DNA from: Pseudomonadota bacterium
GTDB lineage: Bacteria > Desulfobacterota > Syntrophia > Syntrophales > JADFWA01
Assembly (NCBI GenBank): GCA_030596145.1
Contig: JAUVKS010000068.1
Location: forward strand, 1-8,379
Direction of reading: 5' to 3'
DNA: 8,379 nt
In this document: positions 1 through 6,680 of the stretch, piece by piece
Layout of the letters: each line of letters begins with the position of its first letter
Numbering within the stretch: the stretch's first letter is position 1
Notes under the pieces: model-generated
Database searches by the model: none
Told to the model about the DNA's origin: nothing
The model's input: only the letters and a program-made list of their open reading frames with translations
Position numbers and translations under genes: made by a program

Positions 1-101
1 GATATCTTCACAGGACAGCGAGGGGAAGGGTGGCCACAAGGATGGCCTATGAGCATTTTGGGAAAAAGTGGGAAGATAAGGATCAACAAGGATTGTTTTG
101 A
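1..101 (+). CDS. ruvB: Holliday junction branch-migration helicase RuvB, C-terminal end (partial)
   Basis: Reading from base 3 gives about 32 residues before a TGA stop at 99-101, containing RTARGRVATRMAYEHFG. This matches the end of the RuvB winged-helix domain, which in this family typically reads like FLQRTPRGRxATxxAYxHFG. Bases 1-2 (GA) would finish a Gly codon, as expected just before this motif. RuvB is the hexameric AAA+ motor that drives branch migration of Holliday junctions with RuvA and RuvC. Everything upstream (ATPase core, Walker motifs) lies outside the window. The short charged tail after HFG (KKWEDKDQQGLF) is normal variation for the family. The fragment is too short to judge intactness, but the motif is distinctive. 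queH follows 73 bases later on the same strand, so the two may be co-transcribed. Confidence 0.85.
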   Translation, partial: YLHRTARGRVATRMAYEHFGKKWEDKDQQGLF

Positions 102-174
102 TAATTAGTTTCAAGTTAGCATGATATGTCTCTATCCATAACTTTGAAGTTTAAACTTAAACTGAGCTTTTGTT

Positions 175-714
175 ATGAAGATTTTACTCCATATCTGCTG
201 TGCCCCCTGCGCGATATATCCGCTGAAGGTATTAAGGGAAAATGGTCATGATGTTTGGGGGCATTTTTATAATCCCAATATTCATCCCTATCTCGAGTAC
301 AAAAGGCGGTTGGATGCACTTAACGAATATGCCGACAGTGTGGGGTTGAGAATTATCCCGTATGAAGAATACCCGATGGAGGAATTCCTGAGAAATGTGG
401 TATTCAGAGAAGCGGAAAGGTGCAGGTATTGCTATTATTCCCGTTTGAAATATTCGGCCCATGTCGCTGGGAGGGGACATTTTGAAGGATTTACGACCAC
501 GCTGCTCTATAGCAAGTTTCAGGATCACGATATGATCAAGAATATAGGGGAAGGTCTGGCAAAGGAGCATGGAATCACGTTCTACTATCAAGATTTTCGT
601 AAAGGCTGGAAGGAGGGTATAAAGATATCTAAGGATGGGGGTATGTACAGACAACAGTATTGCGGATGTATCTATAGCGAAAAAGAAAGATTTTATCATA
701 AGGAAAAATCTTAA
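175..714 (+). CDS. queH: Epoxyqueuosine reductase QueH (DUF208 family)
   Basis: This 179-residue protein fits the QueH/DUF208 family, which carries out the last step of queuosine synthesis: reduction of epoxyqueuosine to queuosine at the tRNA wobble position (cytoplasm). It is the non-homologous alternative to cobalamin-dependent QueG. Visible signatures are the N-terminal LLHICCAPC with Cys8, Cys9 and Cys12, FYNPNIHP at about 31-38, a CxxC at Cys83/Cys86, the TTLLYSKFQDHD region at about 108-119, and the C-terminal QYCGC with Cys163/Cys165. These conserved cysteines are the ones expected to hold the Fe-S cluster and take part in redox chemistry. Length is typical for the family. The ATG at 175 is the first start after an in-frame TGA at 163-165. 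I see no good Shine-Dalgarno, so translation initiation may be weak. It follows ruvB on the same strand. Identification is firm; substrate is assigned by family. Confidence 0.92.
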   Translation: MKILLHICCAPCAIYPLKVLRENGHDVWGHFYNPNIHPYLEYKRRLDALNEYADSVGLRIIPYEEYPMEEFLRNVVFREAERCRYCYYSRLKYSAHVAGRGHFEGFTTTLLYSKFQDHDMIKNIGEGLAKEHGITFYYQDFRKGWKEGIKISKDGGMYRQQYCGCIYSEKERFYHKEKS

Positions 715-831
715 TTCACTCTTAAAGACTTATTCTTATATTTTTTAAAGGTCTTTCGGTTTCCGTAAACTATTACCAGAATGGCAACTTTGATATTTAA
801 ATGTGGTTTTTAAAACACACATAACAAGAAG

Positions 832-860
832 TTCATCCCCCCTTCATTGTGATTAATGAA
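832..860 (+). promoter_or_regulatory. Cluster of TTCAT half-sites, possible activator binding site upstream of lpxC
   Basis: Three copies of a TTCAT(T/C) half-site sit close together: TTCATC at 832-837, TTCATT at 843-848 and its inverse AATGAA at 855-860. The last two form the dyad TTCATT-N6-AATGAA. The first and second are 11 bases apart, about one helical turn. An alternative pairing, GTTCAT (831-836) with ATGAAC (856-861), also exists. The dyad centre is about 105 bases upstream of the transcription start predicted from the sigma-54-like element at 931-947, which is where enhancer-binding proteins commonly bind. The repeats are seen directly; the role is inferred. A chance AT-rich dyad or a weak RNA hairpin is possible. 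Confidence 0.35.
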
Positions 861-891
861 CTCTCGATAAAATATGATGTTTTTTTAGTGG

Positions 892-919
892 GTTAAAGTT
901 GAGGTGTTGTCTGTATAAT
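892..919 (+). promoter_or_regulatory. Possible sigma-70 promoter with consensus -10 upstream of lpxC
   Basis: A perfect TATAAT hexamer lies at 914-919. The best -35 with acceptable spacing is GTTAAA at 892-897 (3 of 6 to TTGACA, 16-base spacer), so the -35 is weak. Transcription would start near 926 and run into lpxC with a leader of about 65 bases. It could act as a basal promoter beside the sigma-54-like element, or be an AT-rich coincidence. Confidence 0.3.
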
Positions 920-930
920 AATAGTTGTAT

Positions 931-947
931 TTGGTATGATTGTTGCT
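931..947 (+). promoter_or_regulatory. Candidate sigma-54 (-24/-12) promoter for lpxC
   Basis: TTGGTATGATTGTTGCT matches the sigma-54 consensus TTGGCACG-N4-TTGCT at all specified positions except two (C to T at both C positions of the GCAC element). The invariant GG is at 933-934 and the invariant GC at 945-946, with the correct 10-base spacing between them. The predicted start is about 957-958, giving a leader of roughly 35 bases that includes the lpxC ribosome-binding site. Orientation is towards lpxC. A sigma-54 activator gene lies 4 kb downstream in the same window. No experimental evidence is available from sequence alone. Confidence 0.5.
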
Positions 948-980
948 TTATCTTGAAGGGTAAAGGACCAGACCAAATTT

Positions 981-986
981 AGAGGA
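981..986 (+). promoter_or_regulatory. Ribosome-binding site of lpxC
   Basis: AGAGGA lies 6 bases before the ATG at 993. This supports the ATG that opens the conserved MHLQRTV N-terminus of LpxC. Confidence 0.75.
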
Positions 987-992
987 ATTGTT

Positions 993-1919
993 ATGCATTT
1001 GCAGAGAACGGTAAAGAGCGAAATAGGGTGTAGAAGCGTGGGATTACACTCTGGTAGAAAAGTTAATCTGACTATAAAGCCAGCCGAGGTTGATAAGGGA
1101 ATAGTTTTTGTCCGTAAGGACTTGCTGAAAAATAATACAATAAAGGCTGAATTTAAAAACGTATGTGACACAATACTGGCTACTACTCTGGGAGTAAATG
1201 GGACAAGAGTTTCAACGGTGGAACATTTGCTTTCCGCTTTTAGCGGCATGGGTGTAGATAATGCCGTTGTGGAGCTGGATTCACCCGAAATCCCGATTAT
1301 GGATGGAAGTGCCCTGCCATTTGTTGATCTGTTGAAGAGTGTTGGAACAACAATTCAGGAAAAATGTAAAAAGTTGTTAGTGATAGAAGAGACAATTTCT
1401 GTAACCGATGGGGAAGGTTGGGCAATGTTTATGCCATCTCCAGAATTTAAAATTTCTTACAAGATTGATTTTGAGCATCCTGCAATCAGTGAGCAATCAT
1501 ATAGTATGGTTTTTTCCGATGTTGCCTATGAGAAGGATATTTGCGCAGCTCGGACCTTTGGATTTATAAAAGATGTTGAATACCTTCAGGCAAGGGGGTT
1601 AGCTCTCGGAGGCTCTTTGGACAATGCGGTTGTGCTGGATGACGAGAAGATTATCAATAAAGAAGGCCTCAGGTTTTCTGATGAGTTTGTAAAGCATAAA
1701 ATCCTCGATGCCATTGGGGACCTGTCCCTCTTGGGGATGCCGATTATAGGTCATTTTGTAGCCTATAAATCGGGACACAGATTAAACAACCTACTTCTTC
1801 AAAAACTTTTAGCTAATGAAGAAAGCTGGAAAATAGTAAGTCATTTTGATGAAGAATTAAGAGTAGATGAAATAATCAATACCCCCACTTTTAGTGTTCT
1901 TGATGCAGTTCCCGCCTAG
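993..1919 (+). CDS. lpxC: UDP-3-O-acyl-N-acetylglucosamine deacetylase LpxC
   Basis: LpxC is the zinc enzyme that removes the N-acetyl group from UDP-3-O-acyl-GlcNAc, the committed step of lipid A synthesis in the cytoplasm. The 308-residue length is normal. Diagnostic motifs are all present: VGLHSG (16-21), STVEHLLSA (74-82) with catalytic base Glu77 and zinc ligand His78, AARTFGF (185-191), HKILDAIGDLSLLG (235-248) with zinc ligands His235 and Asp239 plus Lys236, and GHRLNN with catalytic His262. The two beta-alpha-beta halves typical of the fold are both complete, so the enzyme should be active. An AGAGGA ribosome-binding site supports the start. The gene stands between two intergenic gaps of 278 and 212 bases, apparently its own unit instead of being in an lpxD-fabZ-lpxA or ftsZ cluster. 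Upstream DNA carries a candidate sigma-54 promoter, suggesting regulated expression. Confidence 0.97.
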   Translation: MHLQRTVKSEIGCRSVGLHSGRKVNLTIKPAEVDKGIVFVRKDLLKNNTIKAEFKNVCDTILATTLGVNGTRVSTVEHLLSAFSGMGVDNAVVELDSPEIPIMDGSALPFVDLLKSVGTTIQEKCKKLLVIEETISVTDGEGWAMFMPSPEFKISYKIDFEHPAISEQSYSMVFSDVAYEKDICAARTFGFIKDVEYLQARGLALGGSLDNAVVLDDEKIINKEGLRFSDEFVKHKILDAIGDLSLLGMPIIGHFVAYKSGHRLNNLLLQKLLANEESWKIVSHFDEELRVDEIINTPTFSVLDAVPA

Positions 1920-2060
1920 TGGGCCTCACAGTAAGTAAAAAAAAACATTCACCGGAAAATCTTACTTGCATTGCTTTTCTCAAATAGCACTTGCTTTTTA
2001 GCCCCTATTTTCTTAACATATTTCAATAAACAAATAGCAATCATAACAGCTCACCGTTGT

Positions 2061-2100
2061 GTCAGACATAATATGCTGGATTGAAGTGATTATGTCAGAC
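2061..2100. repeat. 12-base near-perfect inverted repeat upstream of the DUF4390-ntrYX genes
   Basis: GTCAGACATAAT (2061-2072) and ATTATGTCAGAC (2089-2100) are inverted copies with 11 of 12 pairs matching, separated by 16 bases. Because GTCAGAC is itself nearly palindromic, the arms also read as direct repeats of TGTCAGAC at their outer edges. The right arm ends 31 bases before the DUF4390 start codon. The left arm contains CATAAT, which resembles a -10 hexamer. It could be an operator with two half-sites, an RNA hairpin in the leader, or the collapsed ends of a small mobile element. There is no T-run after it, so it is not a standard intrinsic terminator. Confidence 0.55.
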
Positions 2101-2131
2101 TGAGGATCCTGAAAGCTATTAAGGGATTTAT

Positions 2132-2701
2132 ATGCCCAAAAACATTATTCTTTTACCAGTGTTTTTCATGTTTTTCCTATTTCTTCTTGTGCCTTTTAAG
2201 TCTTATTGCATGGAAGCAAAAATAGAAGATTTTTTGGTAACGAATACTGCTGATGATGTGCTGGTCTACTTTAGGGTAACTGATTGTTTTACAAAGGAGA
2301 TGGAAGAGGCTGTCCTTGCCGGTATACCTGCTACATTTACTTTTTTATTGGAATTGTATCAGGAACGTGAACGCTTGTGGGATAAAAGAGAATCCTCTCT
2401 GGAGATAAAACATACCATTAAGTACGATAATCTAAAAAAGATATTTAATGTTTCATTTGCAGAAAAGGAAGGAAATCCGATTGCGTTCAGTAATTTCGAT
2501 GAGGCGAAGATGGCCATGGCGGACCTGAATGGTATAGTTATTACCCCTCTTAAGCTTCTGAGGAGGGACAAACAATACTATATAAAGGTGAAAGTGCAGT
2601 TGGACAAGGTACGTCTTCCTTTGCGTATGGAATATGTTTTTTTCTTTGTTTCCATGTGGGATTTCGAGACCGATTGGTATAGACAGGGGTTCGTTTATTA
2701 G
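2132..2701 (+). CDS. Secreted DUF4390-family protein linked to NtrYX
   Basis: This 189-residue protein begins with a long hydrophobic stretch (residues 5-22), consistent with a signal peptide or membrane anchor. Cys26 is preceded by Tyr, so it does not fit a lipobox. The rest is a soluble, mostly beta-rich domain that ends in the characteristic YVFFFVSMWDFETDWY (168-183), which I recognise as the signature end of DUF4390. The family has no established biochemical function. It is known to sit directly before NtrY-type kinases in several proteobacteria, including betaproteobacteria. Here its TAG stop shares its last base with the GTG start of the kinase, which implies coupled translation. I infer a periplasmic or membrane-surface partner that modulates the kinase. 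The ATG at 2132 has an AAGGGA ribosome-binding site 5 bases upstream. Confidence 0.85.
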   Translation: MPKNIILLPVFFMFFLFLLVPFKSYCMEAKIEDFLVTNTADDVLVYFRVTDCFTKEMEEAVLAGIPATFTFLLELYQERERLWDKRESSLEIKHTIKYDNLKKIFNVSFAEKEGNPIAFSNFDEAKMAMADLNGIVITPLKLLRRDKQYYIKVKVQLDKVRLPLRMEYVFFFVSMWDFETDWYRQGFVY

Positions 2702-4881
2702 TGGATATCAAGGAATCGAAAAGACGTCGCAGAGAACGAGTTATAATTGTTGCAACTATAGTTGTTATAATTATTCTTATTTTTATTGAAGGTCATCTCT
2801 CCCGAACTGAAACTCTCCTTCCCGTTTCGAACGATGTACTGATCTTTGGTCTGATCAATATTAATATTATCCTTATTATTCTTCTTATATTCTTGACTGT
2901 GAGGAATGTTGTCAAGCTGGTTTTTGAGCGAAGGCGAGGTATTCTTGGTTCAAAGCTCCGGACTAAACTTGTTGTGGCTTTTGTAAGCCTGTCCTTGATT
3001 CCCACTGTAGTTCTTTTTTTAGTTTCGATTAATTTTCTCTCTTACAGTATAGATAACTGGTTTAATATTAAAATAGGTGGTGCTCTTAATCAATCCCTTG
3101 AAGTTGCGCAGACCTATTATCAACAGTCTGCTGACAGTGCAAAATATTATGCAAGACAGATTAGTTCCGATATCACGAAGAATAAATTGTATGAAGAGGG
3201 AAAAGGAGATTATCTAATAACCCTGATGGCGCAAAAACAGAAAAACTTCAAATTAGGTACTATGGAGGTATATTTTGACAATCAGAGGGAAAAAATACTT
3301 ATCAAAAATCCAGATAATCCAGATATTGTATTAACAAAACTTCCCCCTAAGATTTTGGAAGATGTATTTATGGGAAAGGAGGTTTCAACGGTACAATCAA
3401 CAGATCTGGGTGATTTCGTAAGCGGCTTAGCACCCATATATTCCAATTTTAGCCCGAGAGAAGTTGTAGGAGTGGTTGTTGCAAGTTTTTACATCAGCAA
3501 GGGTCTTGTTGATAAGATGGCCATTATCTCTAAAACCTCTGAAGAATACAGACAGTTCAAACTTCTTAAGAATCCTATAAAATTAAGCTATATCATCACT
3601 CTTTCCATTGTAACCCTATTGATTATTTTTTCCGCTACATGGTTTGGTCTTTTCTTAGCCAAAGGAATTACAATTCCCATCCAGGATCTGGCTGAGGCCA
3701 CTGAGGAAATAGCGAAAGGAAACCTTGGCTATCAAATAGATGTTGTGGCAGATGACGAAATAGGGGTTCTTGTTGATTCCTTTAACCAGATGACGAGAGA
3801 CCTGAAGAGGAGTAACGAGAATCTGGGACAGGCAAATATAGATCTTGAACAACGTAGAAAATATATGGAAACGGTTCTCCGAAATGTTTCAGCGGGCGTT
3901 ATTTCTATTGACGGGGATGGGGTAATCACCACCATAAATAATGCTGCTGAAAAAATGCTGGATATAAAGACCAGGAAGGTTCTGAACAGGAACTATGAGG
4001 AAGTTTTGAGACCTGAGCACATGGCTCTGGTAAGTGATTTTCTGAGAGAAATGAGAGAGAGTGGAAGCGGTTTTAGAGAGAAGCAGGTACAGTTAATGCT
4101 CAGAGACAGGGTATTGACGGTTTTGGTGGCAGCAACAATATTAAGAGACGATGGTGACAATTATATGGGGATGGTAGTAGTTTTTGAGGATCTGACACAG
4201 CTTAAGAAGGCCGAAAGAGTAGCGGCATGGCGAGAGGTCGCAAAAAGGATAGCACATGAGATAAAAAATCCTTTAACACCCGTTCAACTCTCCGCCCAGA
4301 GGCTGCAGAGAAAGTATGGTGATGAACTGGGTGACGATGGTTCTGTGTTTCGGGAATGTACCGGAACAATAATTATGCAGGTAGAGGTTCTCAAAAAATT
4401 GGTCAATGAATTCTCACGCTTTGCCAGGATGCCGATTACTAAACTTGCTCCGGGTGATTTGAATGAGGTTATAGCGGATTCCATAAATCTCTTTCAGGAT
4501 GCCCACAAAGATATATCTTTTGGTTTTCAGAACGGCTCCATACCCAAGTTGAATTTTGATGCGGAGCAAATAAAGAGGGCTATGGTTAATCTTTTGGATA
4601 ATGCGGTTGCAGCTGTTAATGGAAATGGAAAGATTGAAATAAAAACCTCATATGATAAAGTTTATCGTAGGGTTAGAGTGCAGGTCATTGATAATGGTTG
4701 TGGTATACCCCCCGGTGACAAGATGAAGTTATTTGAACCCTATTTTTCCACAAAGAAGTCGGGGACAGGTCTTGGCCTTACAATAGTGGGTTCGATTATA
4801 TCTGACCATAATGGTACTGTCAGTATAAGGGATAACAGTCCGAAAGGAACAATAGTAACATTTGAATTGCCGGTTGCTTAG
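2701..4881 (+). CDS. ntrY: NtrY-type membrane sensor histidine kinase
   Basis: A 726-residue kinase with the NtrY architecture. Predicted membrane helices lie at about 14-31, 47-67, 92-113 and 297-319. An extracytoplasmic sensor region lies between helices three and four (about 114-296), then HAMP (about 320-370), PAS (about 389-498), the dimerisation/phosphoacceptor helix with HEIKNP (His519), and a complete ATPase domain: N box with Asn630 and Asn634, DNGCGIP (664-670), LFEPYFSTKK (677-686) and GTGLGLTIV (688-696). All catalytic elements are intact. It should autophosphorylate on His519 and pass the phosphate to the regulator encoded next. The start is GTG at 2701, the only plausible start after an in-frame stop at 2680-2682, with AGGGG 11 bases upstream. 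Despite the name, such kinases often sense redox or envelope conditions instead of nitrogen; the signal here is unknown. Confidence 0.93.
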   Translation: MDIKESKRRRRERVIIVATIVVIIILIFIEGHLSRTETLLPVSNDVLIFGLININIILIILLIFLTVRNVVKLVFERRRGILGSKLRTKLVVAFVSLSLIPTVVLFLVSINFLSYSIDNWFNIKIGGALNQSLEVAQTYYQQSADSAKYYARQISSDITKNKLYEEGKGDYLITLMAQKQKNFKLGTMEVYFDNQREKILIKNPDNPDIVLTKLPPKILEDVFMGKEVSTVQSTDLGDFVSGLAPIYSNFSPREVVGVVVASFYISKGLVDKMAIISKTSEEYRQFKLLKNPIKLSYIITLSIVTLLIIFSATWFGLFLAKGITIPIQDLAEATEEIAKGNLGYQIDVVADDEIGVLVDSFNQMTRDLKRSNENLGQANIDLEQRRKYMETVLRNVSAGVISIDGDGVITTINNAAEKMLDIKTRKVLNRNYEEVLRPEHMALVSDFLREMRESGSGFREKQVQLMLRDRVLTVLVAATILRDDGDNYMGMVVVFEDLTQLKKAERVAAWREVAKRIAHEIKNPLTPVQLSAQRLQRKYGDELGDDGSVFRECTGTIIMQVEVLKKLVNEFSRFARMPITKLAPGDLNEVIADSINLFQDAHKDISFGFQNGSIPKLNFDAEQIKRAMVNLLDNAVAAVNGNGKIEIKTSYDKVYRRVRVQVIDNGCGIPPGDKMKLFEPYFSTKKSGTGLGLTIVGSIISDHNGTVSIRDNSPKGTIVTFELPVA

Positions 4882-4889
4882 GGTCAAAA

Positions 4890-6251
4890 ATGTATAAAAC
4901 AATACTTATTGTAGATGACGAAGAGAGCATCTGTCAATCTCTCAAGGGAATTCTCGTCGATGAGGGATATGAAGTGCTGATCGCTGGGAGCGGGGAGGAA
5001 GCTCTCAAGATCATTGATGGGGAACTTCCCGATCTTGTTCTTCTTGATATTTGGCTTCCAGGTATAGATGGGGTTGAGGCTCTCAAGATTATTAAATCAG
5101 AGCATCCCCACATCCAGGTGGTAATGATGTCAGGACACGGAACTATAGAAACCGCTGTCAAAGCAACAAAGTTGGGGGCATTTGACTTTATTGAAAAACC
5201 CCTTTCGCTGGACAAGTTGATCCTGATTGTAAATCACGTATCGGATCTGATTCGCTTGGAAGAGGAAAATAAATTATTAAGGGAGAAATTTGCGCAGGAT
5301 TATGAGCTTACGGGCAGTAGCAAACCCATTATGGAATTAAAAGAATTAATCAGCATTGTTGCACCGACAAATGCCTGGATATTGATAATGGGAGAAAATG
5401 GCACAGGGAAGGAACTCGTTGCGAGATCGATACACAGGCAGAGCAAGAGGTCGCAGAAACCTTTCATTGAAGTAAATTGTGCCGCCATACCGGAAGAATT
5501 GATAGAAAGCGAGCTTTTTGGTCATGAAAAGGGAGCTTTCACGGGAGCTACAGATAAAAAGAGGGGAAAGTTTGAGCTGGCAAATGAAGGAACTATGTTT
5601 CTGGACGAAGTGGCAGATATGAGTTTAAAGGCCCAGGCAAAGATTCTCAGAATCCTTCAGGAGAAAAAAATTGAAAGGGTAGGGGGGTCAAAGGTTATCG
5701 AGGCTGATGTTCGTGTGTTGGCTGCAACCAACAAGGATCTGGAAAAAGAAATGGAGGAGGAAAGATTCAGGCAGGATCTTTACTATAGATTGAATGTAAT
5801 CCCCCTGAGAATTCCTCCTTTAAGGGAGAGGAAAAAGGATATTCCCCTTTTAGTAAATCATTTTTTGAGAGGAATTTCACTCAAAGAGAGCACAAGCGAA
5901 AAAACTATTACGGGTGATGCGCTGGCAATATTGATGGATCATGACTGGCCGGGAAATGTTAGAGAATTGAAGAATATTATAGACCGGCTGGTTATCTTGA
6001 CTTCCTCGGACGTTATTTCCGGTGAAGATATTCCTCCTTTAATGAAGGAGGATCAGAAGGTTAAAGATGATTCACTCTTCCCTTTTGATTCTTTAAAGAT
6101 GGCGAAGATGGAATTCGAAAAGAGATTCGTTGCCAGAAAACTTCAAGAAAACAATGGGAATATTTCAAAAACGGCAGAATTGATTGGTTTAGAGAGAAGT
6201 AATCTTCACAGGAAAATTAAAAGTTACGGTCTGGAAGTAAAAAAGAAATAG
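4890..6251 (+). CDS. ntrX: NtrX/NtrC-family sigma-54-dependent response regulator
   Basis: A 453-residue regulator. The receiver domain (about 1-120) has the acidic pair Asp9/Asp10, phospho-acceptor Asp53, Ser81 and Lys103. A short linker leads to an AAA+ domain (about 140-370) with Walker A GENGTGKE (168-175), the sigma-54-contacting GAFTGA loop (215-220), Walker B MFLDE (236-240) and the WPGNVREL motif (353-360). The C-terminus is a Fis-type helix-turn-helix (about 422-445, NGNISKTAELIGLERSNLHR). All parts needed for phosphorylation-controlled activation of sigma-54 polymerase are present. The gene starts 8 bases after ntrY with AGGG at 4880-4883 as ribosome-binding site, so the pair is cognate. 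I chose NtrX over NtrC because the partner kinase is NtrY-like with several membrane helices and because of the GENGTGKE form of Walker A. The targets are not known. Confidence 0.92.
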   Translation: MYKTILIVDDEESICQSLKGILVDEGYEVLIAGSGEEALKIIDGELPDLVLLDIWLPGIDGVEALKIIKSEHPHIQVVMMSGHGTIETAVKATKLGAFDFIEKPLSLDKLILIVNHVSDLIRLEEENKLLREKFAQDYELTGSSKPIMELKELISIVAPTNAWILIMGENGTGKELVARSIHRQSKRSQKPFIEVNCAAIPEELIESELFGHEKGAFTGATDKKRGKFELANEGTMFLDEVADMSLKAQAKILRILQEKKIERVGGSKVIEADVRVLAATNKDLEKEMEEERFRQDLYYRLNVIPLRIPPLRERKKDIPLLVNHFLRGISLKESTSEKTITGDALAILMDHDWPGNVRELKNIIDRLVILTSSDVISGEDIPPLMKEDQKVKDDSLFPFDSLKMAKMEFEKRFVARKLQENNGNISKTAELIGLERSNLHRKIKSYGLEVKKK

Positions 6252-6270
6252 TTAACCAAGAGAACAGTAC

Positions 6271-6675
6271 CTATCTTTTCAAAAGATTGTCGGTAATCTT
6301 GTCATGTAAGAGTTGAGATGCAAGGCTGTTTCCTATAATGCCTACACGTACGGCTACGGTAGTCACATCTTTTGCCTTATATTTGACTGAAATGTGGACC
6401 TTTTCGTCATCTATCATAGCATCGATTGTTCCTTGACTTATTTCTTTATATGGCTCTACGTTTATACCGTGCTTATCTGCCACAACTTTTTTACAGGCAG
6501 CCCATACGTTATCAAAGGAAAAGAAATAATCCGTGACCATCTCTCCCTTTACATAGAAGTATGTTCCGGAACCTATGCTTCCAGCCGCCAGACCTGCCAT
6601 AATAGGAGCAGCACAACCTGAAACCGCAAAAACCCCTGCTATTAAAATTGGAAACCAGATTTTCAGTTTTAACAT
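6271..6675 (-). CDS. Small DUF3568-like lipoprotein
   Basis: A 134-residue protein counted from the ATG at 6675. It opens with a lipoprotein signal: LKIWFPILIAG hydrophobic core, then lipobox VSGC with the lipidated Cys at residue 21, followed by AAP. With no Asp at +2, the E. coli Lol rule would send it to the outer membrane. A Gly/Ala-rich stretch (MAGLAAGSIGSGTYFYV) follows, then a small alpha/beta domain containing FDNVWAACKKV. This resembles the DUF3568 family of unknown function, common in deltaproteobacteria. Three possible starts exist: an ATG at 6723 (inside the upstream protease gene, no lipoprotein logic), 6678 and 6675. AAGGGGG at 6681-6687 fits the last best. The stop is 19 bases from the convergent ntrX stop. 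It follows the protease gene so closely that they are probably one operon. No function can be assigned. Confidence 0.8.
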   Translation of the reverse strand: MLKLKIWFPILIAGVFAVSGCAAPIMAGLAAGSIGSGTYFYVKGEMVTDYFFSFDNVWAACKKVVADKHGINVEPYKEISQGTIDAMIDDEKVHISVKYKAKDVTTVAVRVGIIGNSLASQLLHDKITDNLLKR

Positions 6676-6680
6676 CATAT

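Noticed and set aside
98..127. TTGATA with TGATAT (18-base spacer) as a queH promoter
   Set aside because: The -10 match is only 3 of 6 and the -35 overlaps the ruvB stop; read-through from ruvB is at least as likely.
147..158. Perfect 12-base palindrome AAGTTTAAACTT upstream of queH
   Set aside because: Very AT-rich; a palindrome of this size is expected by chance a few times in a window of this length, and nothing else supports a site here.
724..756. AAAGAC/GTCTTT inverted repeat after queH as a terminator
   Set aside because: Only six pairs, a 21-base loop, low GC and no T-run after it.
893..1249. Open frame on the minus strand over the start of lpxC
   Set aside because: Antisense to a certain lpxC gene and without recognisable family features.
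1930..1966. AGTAAG/CTTACT repeat after lpxC as a terminator
   Set aside because: Six weak pairs across a 25-base loop with no T-run after the second arm; the A-run is inside the loop.
2132..2215. DUF4390 protein as a lipoprotein with lipidated Cys26
   Set aside because: The residues before the Cys (KSY) do not fit a lipobox, which needs a small residue at -1.
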